64,000 nt of DNA, from the NCBI GenBank assembly GCA_964441945.1, contig CAYTWB010000001.1, positions 62,001 to 126,000 on the forward strand, read 5' to 3'. Shown here in pieces: positions 16,840-24,637 of the stretch; within the stretch, counting starts at the first letter, position 1; each line of letters opens with the position of its first letter. A program made the position numbers and the translations under genes. The notes below the pieces were generated by a model. It ran no database searches, was not told the DNA's origin, and was given only the letters and a program-made list of their open reading frames with translations. This DNA is from JADGQM01 sp964441945 (GTDB lineage: Bacteria; Desulfobacterota; Syntrophobacteria; Syntrophobacterales; Syntrophobacteraceae).

Positions 16840-17859
16840 TCAGATCAGTCCCCGCTCAAGCAGCAACTCTGCGATTTGAACGGCATTGGTAGCTGCTCCC
16901 TTGCGAATATTGTCGGCCACAACCCACATTGCCAGGCCATTCTCGACAGAAGGGTCCTGCCGAATGCGCCCCACCAGCGTTTCATCCTGACCGGCAGCTG
17001 CAATCGGCACCGGGTAAAGAGACTGCGCCGGATCATCCAGCACACGTATGCCTGGAGCATTCTCGAGAAGCGATCGTGCCCGGTCGACCGAGATGGGCCC
17101 TCCGGTTTCAATGTTCACCGATTCAGAATGGCCAAAGTAGACCGGTACTCGCACCGTTGTGGCACAGACCGCTAGGTTCGGATCATTGAAGATCTTTCTT
17201 GTTTCGTTGACCATCTTCATTTCTTCTTCGGTGTAGCCGTTTTCCAGGAAGGCACCGATGTGTGGAAAACAATTGAATGCGATCTGATAGGGATAGACTT
17301 CTCTTCGTATCTCAGAGCCGCCCATCAAATCGGATACCTGTTGCCGGAGTTCTTCGATGGCTCGTTTCCCGGTTCCGGAAACCGCTTGGAAAGTCGTCAC
17401 AACGATTCTTTTTATGCCCACCGCGTCGAAGATGGGTTTCAATGCCACCACCATCTGGATGGTCGAACAGTTAGGGTTGGCGATGATATTGCGATGAGGG
17501 CTTACATCGTCAGGGTTCACCTCGGGCACGATCAAAGGTACGTTCGGGTCCATTCGGAATGCACTGGAGTTGTCGATCACGACGCACCCTGCCTGGGCAG
17601 CGAACGGAGCGAATTTCTTGCTTACCGAGCCCCCGGCGGAGAAAAGCGCTATGTCGATACCTGTAAAGGAGTCCTCCCGGAGCTCGTGGACCGGAAGGTC
17701 GGTCCCTTTGAACGGGAGCGTCTTTCCCACCGAGCGCACCGAAGCGAGGAGCTTCAATTCGCTCACCGGAAATGATCTTTCTTCCAGGACTTTGATCATC
17801 AGGTTGCCAACGGCCCCCGTTGCGCCAACGACCGCCACTTTGAAGGATTTCTGTGCCAT
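16840..17859 (-). CDS. asd: Aspartate-semialdehyde dehydrogenase
   Basis: The 339-residue NADPH-dependent enzyme reduces aspartyl phosphate to aspartate semialdehyde (Lys/Met/Thr/Ile pathway). VVGATGAVG is the Rossmann glycine motif, and NPNCSTIQMV holds the catalytic Cys. I chose ATG 17859 (MAQKSFKV), because AAGGGGTGAG precedes it and the alternative start at 17880 would overlap leuB. Sitting after leuB, it ties aspartate-family synthesis to isoleucine and leucine synthesis. Confidence 0.96.
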   Translation of the reverse strand: MAQKSFKVAVVGATGAVGNLMIKVLEERSFPVSELKLLASVRSVGKTLPFKGTDLPVHELREDSFTGIDIALFSAGGSVSKKFAPFAAQAGCVVIDNSSAFRMDPNVPLIVPEVNPDDVSPHRNIIANPNCSTIQMVVALKPIFDAVGIKRIVVTTFQAVSGTGKRAIEELRQQVSDLMGGSEIRREVYPYQIAFNCFPHIGAFLENGYTEEEMKMVNETRKIFNDPNLAVCATTVRVPVYFGHSESVNIETGGPISVDRARSLLENAPGIRVLDDPAQSLYPVPIAAAGQDETLVGRIRQDPSVENGLAMWVVADNIRKGAATNAVQIAELLLERGLI

Positions 17860-17863
17860 GAGC

Positions 17864-18937
17864 TCACCCCTTGCTGACATAACTTGCCACTAAGTCTCCA
17901 ACTTCACTGGTAGAATATCCCATTTGGCCTGCAGAGAGGCCCTTTAGGTCCTGCAACACGACTTTTCGGATTGCGTCTTCGATCCGCACCGCTGCATCCC
18001 CCTCGCCCAGATGATCCAGCATCATCTGGGCTGCGGCAACGGCGGCGAGCGGGTTGATCATGTTCCTGCCGGTATATTTGGGCGCAGAACCGCCGATGGG
18101 CTCAAACATTGAAACCCCGTGCGGATTGATATTGCCCCCGGCAGCGATCCCCATGCCACCCTGGATCATTGCTCCAAGGTCGGTAATGATATCTCCAAAC
18201 ATGTTGTCGGTAACAATAACGTCAAACCATTCCGGGTTCTTCACCATCCACATGCAGGTTGCATCGACGTGTGCATAGTCGGTCTGAATGTCTGGATATT
18301 CTTCTGCAACAAGATGGAATACCCTTTCCCAGAGGTCGAAGGCATATGTCAGAACGTTGGTTTTTCCGCACAGGGTGAGCTTCTTTCGCTTGTTTCGGCG
18401 GCGGCAGAACTCGAATGCAAACCGGATGCACCGTTCAACCCCCAACCGGGTATTGATGGACTCCTGAATGGCAACCTCATGCACCGTTCCCTTACGCAGA
18501 AAACCGCCCCCACCTGTGTACAGGCCCTCGGTGTTCTCCCGCACCACGACAAAATCAATGTCATCCGCTCCCTTGTCTTTCAGCGGTGTGTCAACTCCGG
18601 GATAAAGGATCACCGGTCGAAGATTGATATACTGATCCAGCTGAAACCGAAGCTCTAAAAGGAGACCCTTCTCAAGAACACCCGGCTTCACGTCCGGATG
18701 TCCAATCGCCCCCAAAAGAATTGCATCGAACGCTTTCAGCTCTTCGATCAGTCCGGCGGGCAAAACATCTCCCGTGCGCAAATAACGCTCTCCTCCCAGA
18801 TCGAAGTGGACCAGCTGCAGCTCAAAATCTTCATTCTCCGCAACGGTATTCAAGACCTTAACGGCTTCGCGAATGACCTCCGGCCCGGTGCCGTCTCCCG
18901 GTACCACGGCGATATGGTACGATTTCTTATGCTCCAT
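17864..18937 (-). CDS. leuB: 3-isopropylmalate dehydrogenase
   Basis: This oxidative decarboxylase converts 3-isopropylmalate to 2-oxoisocaproate in leucine synthesis. The start ATG 18937 (MEHKKSYHIAVVPGDGTGPEV) is well within the family norm; the open frame extends 21 codons further upstream into leuD but without family match. Motifs include VVRENTEGLY (substrate loop) and VTDNMFGDIITDLG (metal-binding Asp residues). Its first codons overlap the end of leuD by 11 bp, implying coupled translation. The protein resembles the isocitrate/isopropylmalate dehydrogenase branch that accompanies homoaconitase-type LeuCD. Confidence 0.95.
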   Translation of the reverse strand: MEHKKSYHIAVVPGDGTGPEVIREAVKVLNTVAENEDFELQLVHFDLGGERYLRTGDVLPAGLIEELKAFDAILLGAIGHPDVKPGVLEKGLLLELRFQLDQYINLRPVILYPGVDTPLKDKGADDIDFVVVRENTEGLYTGGGGFLRKGTVHEVAIQESINTRLGVERCIRFAFEFCRRRNKRKKLTLCGKTNVLTYAFDLWERVFHLVAEEYPDIQTDYAHVDATCMWMVKNPEWFDVIVTDNMFGDIITDLGAMIQGGMGIAAGGNINPHGVSMFEPIGGSAPKYTGRNMINPLAAVAAAQMMLDHLGEGDAAVRIEDAIRKVVLQDLKGLSAGQMGYSTSEVGDLVASYVSKG

Positions 18938-19469
18938 GGGTGTCCTCAATCCTGTCGGAACTCTTTTTCTCTTCAGTTTCGGCGACCTGGCGCCGAACAT
19001 AGTTCATCAGCCCTCCGGCCTCCAGGAGTTGCTGCATAAAAGGCGGCACCTGCTGCGCCGTGTAGGTTTGCCGGCGACTGTTGTTGATGATCCGTCCCTG
19101 GTCCAAGTCCACCTCAATCTCATCTCCCGTCGCAATGGCCGCGGCAGCTTCCGGCGATTCCAGGATGGGCAGGCCCATGTTGAAGGCATTCCGATAGAAG
19201 ATGCGAGCAAAGCTTTGGGCGATCACACAGCTTATCTGAGCCCCCTTGATCGCTACTGGCGCGTGCTCCCTTGACGAACCGCAGCCGAAATTCTTGCCGG
19301 CGACGATGATATCGCCGGGTTTCACTTTCCCGGGGAATTCGGGGTCTGCATCTTCCATGCAATGCGCAGCGAGAAACTGAGGATCGGTACTGACCAAATA
19401 GCGTGCAGGAATAATGGCGTCCGTATCAATGTCATCACCGAATTTCCACGCTCTTCCCTTGATTCTCAT
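18927..19469 (-). CDS. leuD: 3-isopropylmalate dehydratase, small subunit (homoaconitase-type)
   Basis: The 180-residue swivel subunit pairs with LeuC to isomerise 2- and 3-isopropylmalate. FGDDIDTDAIIPARYL and GKNFGCGSSREHAPVAI are the family hallmarks. It matches the shorter archaeal/HacB-like type (about 165 residues), with an additional charged C-terminal tail of roughly 20 residues. ATG 19469 lies 43 bp after leuC. Confidence 0.95.
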   Translation of the reverse strand: MRIKGRAWKFGDDIDTDAIIPARYLVSTDPQFLAAHCMEDADPEFPGKVKPGDIIVAGKNFGCGSSREHAPVAIKGAQISCVIAQSFARIFYRNAFNMGLPILESPEAAAAIATGDEIEVDLDQGRIINNSRRQTYTAQQVPPFMQQLLEAGGLMNYVRRQVAETEEKKSSDRIEDTHGA

Positions 19470-19512
19470 CCATCAACCTCTCTTTCGGTCCAACTCTCGG
19501 TGCTTTATCCCG

Positions 19513-20772
19513 TCAAATCCCTTCCGGGTGAACGATATAGCCGGCCACCGCCGAAGCGGCGGCGACAGCAGGACTGCTCAGATAGACTTCACTTTCCGGA
19601 TGGCCCATCCGGCCCAGGAAATTCCGGTTGGTGGTAGCCACAGCGCGTTCCCCGGCTGCAAGGATACCCATGTGTCCTCCCAGGCAGGGTCCGCATGTTG
19701 GAGTACTGACCGCAGCTTCAGCATCAATAAAAATCTCAGTCAAACCCTCAGTCAACGCCTGGCGGTATACCTGCTGGGTCGCCGGGATGATCAGGCAGCG
19801 GACACGGGGGGAGACTTTCCTCCCCTTGAGAATGCCTGCGGCTTGCCGGAGATCCTCGATTCGGCCGTTGGTACAGGAACCGACAACCACCTGCTGAATG
19901 GGAATTCGAGGCAACTCGGTAACCGGACGAACATTTTCGGGGGAATGAGGCAAAGCCACCATGGGCTCAAGTCCGGAAACGTCCCATTCATAAATGCGCT
20001 CATACACGGCATCATCATCGCTCCTAAAGAACTGATACCTTCTCTCGGCCCTTCCCTTTACATACTGTTCGGTGATCGCATCCGGCGCAATGATTCCGAC
20101 TTTGGCTCCGGCTTCGATGGCCATGTTGCTCATGGAAAAGCGGTCCGCCATGCATAGAGTATCGATCACCTCTCCCGTGAACTCCATTGCACAGTAGCGC
20201 GCTCCGTCGACGCCAATCTGGCCGATGGTGTAGAGGATCAAATCCTTACCGCAAACCCACGGGCGCAGCGTACCGCGAAAAATGAACTTCCCTGACGGAG
20301 GAACACGAAACCAGACCTTTCCCGTTATCATGGCAGCCGCCAGGTCTGTGCTTCCCACCCCCGTTGCAAAGGCCCCAAGCGCCCCATAGGTGCAGGTGTG
20401 GCTGTCTGCACCAATCACAACATCCCCCGGCAGCACCAATCCCTTTTCCGGAAGCAGCGCATGCTCGATTCCCATGCGTCCGACTTCATAATAGTGCGGC
20501 AGAGACTGCTCTTCGGCAAATTCCCGGACGACCTTGGCCTGCATTGCCGAGGCGATATCCTTGTTTGGTGTGAAGTGATCGGGAATCAAAGCAATCCGAT
20601 CGACATCAAAAACCTTTTGAGCGCCTGCCTGCCGAAAAGCCTCGATGGCGAAAGGGGCAGTGATATCATTGCCAAGAGCAAAGTCGACGGTCACTTCGAG
20701 GAGCTCTCCAGGTTGCAGGTCCGATCTGCCGGCATGGGCCGCAAGGATCTTTTCACTGATGGTCATGGACAT
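19513..20772 (-). CDS. leuC: 3-isopropylmalate dehydratase, large subunit (homoaconitase-type)
   Basis: The 419-residue subunit binds a [4Fe-4S] cluster via GSCTNGR and TPTCGPCLGGHMG. GADSHTCTYGALGAFATGVGSTD is the aconitase-type active-site segment (positions about residues 121-143). At about 420 residues it belongs to the short LeuC type shared by archaea and many anaerobes rather than the 465-residue enterobacterial type. The cluster is oxygen-sensitive, in line with an anaerobic host. Start ATG at 20772 or 20766. Confidence 0.95.
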   Translation of the reverse strand: MSMTISEKILAAHAGRSDLQPGELLEVTVDFALGNDITAPFAIEAFRQAGAQKVFDVDRIALIPDHFTPNKDIASAMQAKVVREFAEEQSLPHYYEVGRMGIEHALLPEKGLVLPGDVVIGADSHTCTYGALGAFATGVGSTDLAAAMITGKVWFRVPPSGKFIFRGTLRPWVCGKDLILYTIGQIGVDGARYCAMEFTGEVIDTLCMADRFSMSNMAIEAGAKVGIIAPDAITEQYVKGRAERRYQFFRSDDDAVYERIYEWDVSGLEPMVALPHSPENVRPVTELPRIPIQQVVVGSCTNGRIEDLRQAAGILKGRKVSPRVRCLIIPATQQVYRQALTEGLTEIFIDAEAAVSTPTCGPCLGGHMGILAAGERAVATTNRNFLGRMGHPESEVYLSSPAVAAASAVAGYIVHPEGI

Positions 20773-20897
20773 GGTCTTATACTCATTAAGGCTGAAGGGG
20801 CTGGTTTTGAACCAATGAAGACATCAAAGGACTCGATTCGTTCGCACCGGCCCAAATCGCTTCCGGCAAAATGATCTGCCCGATACCCATGGGCTGA

Positions 20898-21749
20898 TCA
20901 GGGATTGGCCGGATCATCCTGTGTCGTCTTTTCATACCCTATGACACCGGGAGAATCAGGCGTCTCAGTGCTCAGTGAGCCCCGGTAACGCTTTACGAGA
21001 TATTCGAGGGGTCCTGAGATCACATAGGTTAAGAGAATGGTAAACATCATCGGACCGGGGCTGACCGCGACGACTGTCACCAACACGACCACACCGAAAA
21101 GAACCGGCAGTGGTTTCGATTTCACATATTCAAGGTCTTTGAAGCTGTTATAGGGAATGGTACTCACCATGAGAAAACCGAGCAGGTAAGTGAAGACCAG
21201 AAGCGGTATCCCTAGCAGATGCGGAGAGGAGATCTCCCAGCCGTAAAGAAAGAGAACGGTCGTTGCGATCATGGTTGCACCACCCGGAATGGGCAGCCCA
21301 ACGAAATATTTGCTGCTTACCGTACCCGACTGGACATTAAAGCGAGCCAGCCGCAATGCACCACATGCGACAAATAAGAAGGCCGCGAGCCATCCCAATC
21401 GACCGAACGGCCTCAGTGCCCAGAGATAGACCAGGAGGCCCGGTCCAACGCCAAAAGCCACGAGATCGGCAAGTGAGTCATATTCCACGCCAAAGCGACT
21501 GGTGGCTTTGGTGAGCCGTGCCACCTTTCCATCCAGTATGTCAAAAAGGCATGAAACCAGGATCGCTATTGCGGCTATCTCGAACTTTCCGTTGATCGCG
21601 CTCACTATGCCAAAAAAGCCACTGAAAAGATTGGCCGTGGTGAACAGGTTGGGGAGGATATAGGTGCCACGAAGGGCTTCTCCCTCCCTGTCCTTGAAGC
21701 GGCGCCAGCGGCGCTTTCTCGGACGTCGTTTCTTTATCTCAGTCGACAT
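20898..21749 (-). CDS. pssA: CDP-diacylglycerol--serine O-phosphatidyltransferase
   Basis: This membrane enzyme of about 283 residues makes phosphatidylserine. The CDP-alcohol phosphotransferase motif is complete: DILDGKVARLTKATSRFGVE then YDSLAD, with all four Asp and the Gly-Ala-Arg core. Roughly eight hydrophobic segments follow, and the basic N-terminus (KKRRPRKRRWRR) should sit at the cytoplasmic face. It overlaps psd by 16 bp and acts directly before it in phosphatidylethanolamine synthesis. Confidence 0.95.
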   Translation of the reverse strand: MSTEIKKRRPRKRRWRRFKDREGEALRGTYILPNLFTTANLFSGFFGIVSAINGKFEIAAIAILVSCLFDILDGKVARLTKATSRFGVEYDSLADLVAFGVGPGLLVYLWALRPFGRLGWLAAFLFVACGALRLARFNVQSGTVSSKYFVGLPIPGGATMIATTVLFLYGWEISSPHLLGIPLLVFTYLLGFLMVSTIPYNSFKDLEYVKSKPLPVLFGVVVLVTVVAVSPGPMMFTILLTYVISGPLEYLVKRYRGSLSTETPDSPGVIGYEKTTQDDPANP

Positions 21750-22399
21750 AGCACGGTCTCCCCTCCGTAGACGTGTTGACCCCGTGATACCAGAATCTCA
21801 CTCTCTTCAGGCACATACATATCCACCCTGGAACCGAAGCGAATCATTCCAAACCGTTCGCCCCGAAACACCCTTTCTCCGGCCTTCGGCCAGCAGACGA
21901 TGCGGCGTGCAATCAATCCCGCAACCTGGGTCAGGACCACATCGGTTCCGGCATCACCACGGATCCACACCCAGTTCCGCTCATTTTCACGACCGGCTTT
22001 TGGGGTCTGTGCAGCCCGAAAGCCACCCTTTTGATAGCGCACGCCATAAACGGTCCCGGATAAAGGAATGCGGTTCACATGCACATCAAAAATGGACATG
22101 AAAATGCTGATTTTGATAAATGGATTTTGGGTAAAACACGTTCCATCCACTCTTTCGATAAGGATTACCTTACCGTCGGCAGGAGATACAACGTCCCTGT
22201 CTTCAGCCGTCAGTATGCGCCCCGGGTCCCGAAAGAAATAACCCACCAGAAGCGTCAGGACCAGAAGAATCCAGGCTGAGAAAACATATCCCATTATAGT
22301 GACGATCAGCGTAGTAAAGGCGAACGCCAGCACATAGGGAATCCCTTCCCGGGCTATGGGTATATGCGTTGATTTGTCACGAAAGGTCCCTGAATTCAA
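21734..22399 (-). CDS. psd: Phosphatidylserine decarboxylase (short, PSD-A-like)
   Basis: The 221-residue enzyme converts phosphatidylserine to phosphatidylethanolamine. Two N-terminal TM segments (about residues 22-58) anchor it. The self-cleavage site giving the pyruvoyl group is the Gly-Ser in RFGSRVDMYVP, matching the short proteobacterial/archaeal type rather than the LGST type. HVNRIPLSG is also conserved. The end overlaps pssA, so both lipid enzymes are made together, embedded in a branched-chain amino acid operon. Confidence 0.94.
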   Translation of the reverse strand: MNSGTFRDKSTHIPIAREGIPYVLAFAFTTLIVTIMGYVFSAWILLVLTLLVGYFFRDPGRILTAEDRDVVSPADGKVILIERVDGTCFTQNPFIKISIFMSIFDVHVNRIPLSGTVYGVRYQKGGFRAAQTPKAGRENERNWVWIRGDAGTDVVLTQVAGLIARRIVCWPKAGERVFRGERFGMIRFGSRVDMYVPEESEILVSRGQHVYGGETVLCRLR

Positions 22400-22728
22400 A
22401 GCTCAGCCTCACCGTGTCGCGGACCGTTTCTTGTTTCATGCTGCTGCAGGCATCCGGTCATTTCGATCGGAGAGAAAAACCTCAACACTCCCCATCGGCT
22501 TTCCTGACTGGCCACCAAGTACAACTCGGCACGAACGAGCGTCCGAGTTCCCATTCGTCATACCGGCAGGTTTGAGGCCGGTATCCAGGAAGCGTTACTG
22601 GATTCCGGCCAAAAACATGCCGGAATGACGGATTGGGTTATGGTCACTCCATTCTGCGGCGTGCTGAGGAGTAGATGCGATTCTCTCTCCGGTCGAAAGG
22701 CCATCTCATTAATAAACGAAACGCTTTA
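22400..22728. other. 329-bp spacer between ilvC and psd with palindromic repeats
   Basis: No gene is visible. It contains a REP-like pair of inverted motifs (about 22558-22628) and a 29-bp segment (22636-22664) that recurs near 46620-46650. It may split the long minus-strand cluster into two transcripts. Confidence 0.55.
22558..22665. repeat. REP-like palindromic element plus short dispersed repeat
   Basis: CGTCATACCGGCAG...GGCCGGTATCCAGG is followed by CTGGATTCCGGCC...GCCGGAATGACG, the same palindromic words seen at 28958-29030 and 36262-36560. The adjacent block ggttatggtcactccattctgcggcgtg, positions 22637-22664, recurs with one or two changes near 46621-46649. Confidence 0.65.
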
Positions 22729-23730
22729 TTAGACCGTTTTTACAGCATCAAGGAAAGGCATCATGGATCGCAGCTTCACTCCAACCGCTTCGATCAAATG
22801 CTGCTTTTCCCGTTCCCGAAGGGCCCGAAACATGGGGCGCCCGGCCTGATTCTCGAGGATCCATTCCCTGGCAAAGGCCCCCGACTGAACTTCCTCAAGC
22901 ATCTTTTTCATTTCGGCTCGTGTTTCTTCGGTAATGATGCGCCTGCCTCGGGAAAGGTCTCCGTATTCGGCCGTGTCACTCACGGAGTAGCGCATGAAGG
23001 CGAGACCTCCTCGATAGAACAGGTCAACGATAAGCTTCAGTTCATGCATGCATTCGAAATACGCGATCTCAGGTTGATAACCGGCCTCAACCAAGGTATC
23101 GAAACCCGCCTTGACCAGTTCCGAAACGCCACCGCACAGAACGGCCTGTTCCCCGAAAAGATCCGTTTCGGTTTCCTCCTTGAACGTCGTTTCGATAACA
23201 CCCGCCCTGGTGGCACCGATTCCCTTGGCGTAGGCCAGAGCGCTCTGGAGGGCCTGACCGCTTGCATCCTGCTGGATGGCAACGAGCGCCGGGACCCCGG
23301 CACCCCTGACATATTCACTTCTGACAAGGTGTCCGGGACCCTTGGGAGCAACCATGAACACATCCACCTGGGGTGGGGGAACAATCTGGCCATAGTGAAT
23401 GTTGAATCCGTGGGAAAAGAGGAGCGCCTTTCCCGATTTCATGGAGGGTGCCACCGCTTCACGATAGAGGTGGGCCTGGGCGTGATCTTCCGTGAGGATC
23501 TGAATAATGTCTGCGGATTCCGACGCCTGGCTGGCGGAGACGGGAGAGAACCCGTCTTCCTTCGCTTTTTCATAGTTGGCAACGCCCGCTTGTTCGGCAA
23601 CGATCACTTCCACGCCACTGTCCCGAAGGTTTTGTGCCTGGGCATGGCCCTGACTGCCGTAGCCGATCACCGCCACTTTTTTGCCGCGCAGCAAATTCAG
23701 ATCTGCATCCCCATCATAAAAGATTCGCAT
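22729..23730 (-). CDS. ilvC: Ketol-acid reductoisomerase (class I), predicted NADH-preferring
   Basis: The 333-residue enzyme converts acetolactate or acetohydroxybutyrate to the dihydroxy-acid in valine, leucine and isoleucine synthesis. GYGSQGHAQAQNLRDSG (residues 23-39) is the dinucleotide-binding motif, and the all-helical C-terminal knot domain holds the Mg ligands (ETETDLFGEQAVLCGG). In the beta2-alphaB loop, the residues that grip the NADPH 2'-phosphate in typical class I enzymes (pattern GLRxGSAS) read A45-E46-Q47-A48-G49-V50-A51-N52: the Arg and both Ser are lost and a Glu is gained, as in naturally NADH-preferring homologues. It lies 40 bp after ilvN. Confidence 0.96.
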   Translation of the reverse strand: MRIFYDGDADLNLLRGKKVAVIGYGSQGHAQAQNLRDSGVEVIVAEQAGVANYEKAKEDGFSPVSASQASESADIIQILTEDHAQAHLYREAVAPSMKSGKALLFSHGFNIHYGQIVPPPQVDVFMVAPKGPGHLVRSEYVRGAGVPALVAIQQDASGQALQSALAYAKGIGATRAGVIETTFKEETETDLFGEQAVLCGGVSELVKAGFDTLVEAGYQPEIAYFECMHELKLIVDLFYRGGLAFMRYSVSDTAEYGDLSRGRRIITEETRAEMKKMLEEVQSGAFAREWILENQAGRPMFRALREREKQHLIEAVGVKLRSMMPFLDAVKTV

Positions 23731-23770
23731 GACTATCTCCTTTGGTTCGCCAAACTAAGAACCATTCTGA

Positions 23771-24622
23771 TTAGTGTTTCTTCTTTCGAGCCTGAACCGC
23801 TTGCTCGCTGAAATCTCTCAACTCCCCCCAGTGGAAGTCGAATCTTGGACTTTCCTTGGCGGCGGCCCTCCTCGGTCGAGGAAGGGGCAAAACGCCAAAG
23901 TCCTTGAGAAGTTCCAAAATACCTGAAATTGCTCCCTCGCTTCCGGTGACCTCAACCGTGTAGGAATCGGTTTCCGTGTCCACTATTCTTCCCCGAAAGA
24001 GGTCGACAATGCGAAGGACTTCGGCCCTGTTATGCCGATCGACCCGGACCTTGACCAGGGCTGTCTTGGTCTCGGCCCTCATAGCCTTCTCCCTGTGGGC
24101 AAGGAATTCCTCCCGCCTCGGTTCGAGGAGCCGGTTTCGAGCCAGTGCCGCCTTGCCTGTGCGGGCGATTTCTACAAGTCCGAAAGCCTTGAGAAGTTCG
24201 ATGATCGCAGAGATCTTTCCTTCGTTTCCCGTGACTTCAAGCGTATAGAAGTGCGGGCTCACGTCGACAATTTTTGCCCGAAAGGTATCCACAATCCGAA
24301 GGATTTCGGCCCTGTTCGATTCCTCCGCGTTGACTTTGATGAGGGCCATCTCCCGATCGACAAAATCCTTCTCTCTAAAATCGATAACCTTGAGCACGTT
24401 GACCAGTCTTCTGAGCTGATTGATGATCTGAGACATCACCTCCTCGTCGCCGCTTGTGACCAGGGTGATGCGGGTGATGCCCGGCTCGTGAGTCTCCGCT
24501 GCGGTTATGTTCTCTATGTTGAAGTTTCTGCCGCTCAGAAGACCGACTATCCTCGCCAGGACGCCCGGCTGATTCTCAACCAGGATGCCAATAGAGTGCC
24601 TTTGATTGCTCGTTTTATCCAT
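23771..24622 (-). CDS. ilvN: Acetolactate synthase small (regulatory) subunit with duplicated C-terminal domain
   Basis: At 283 residues this is much longer than the usual 160-175. Residues 8-82 form the ACT domain that binds valine (ILVENQPGVLARIVGLLSGR). Residues 91-166 match the family's C-terminal domain, and residues 186-257 repeat it: compare SNRAEILRIVDTFRAKIVD with HNRAEVLRIVDLFRGRIVD, and YTLEVTGNEGKISAIIELL with YTVEVTGSEGAISGILELL. The repeats are joined by a charged linker (RREEFLAHREKAMRAETK). It activates IlvB and confers feedback inhibition; the extra domain could alter either. It lies 15 bp after ilvB. Confidence 0.95.
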   Translation of the reverse strand: MDKTSNQRHSIGILVENQPGVLARIVGLLSGRNFNIENITAAETHEPGITRITLVTSGDEEVMSQIINQLRRLVNVLKVIDFREKDFVDREMALIKVNAEESNRAEILRIVDTFRAKIVDVSPHFYTLEVTGNEGKISAIIELLKAFGLVEIARTGKAALARNRLLEPRREEFLAHREKAMRAETKTALVKVRVDRHNRAEVLRIVDLFRGRIVDTETDSYTVEVTGSEGAISGILELLKDFGVLPLPRPRRAAAKESPRFDFHWGELRDFSEQAVQARKKKH

Positions 24623-24637
24623 TTGCTTTTCCAGGCG

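Noticed and set aside
22558..22665. CRISPR-like repeats
   Set aside because: The repeated words are inverted and palindromic without regular spacers, which fits REP elements rather than CRISPR.
22675..23811. 378-codon plus-strand open frame
   Set aside because: It is the mirror of ilvC on the opposite strand; GC-rich codon use opens the antisense frame.
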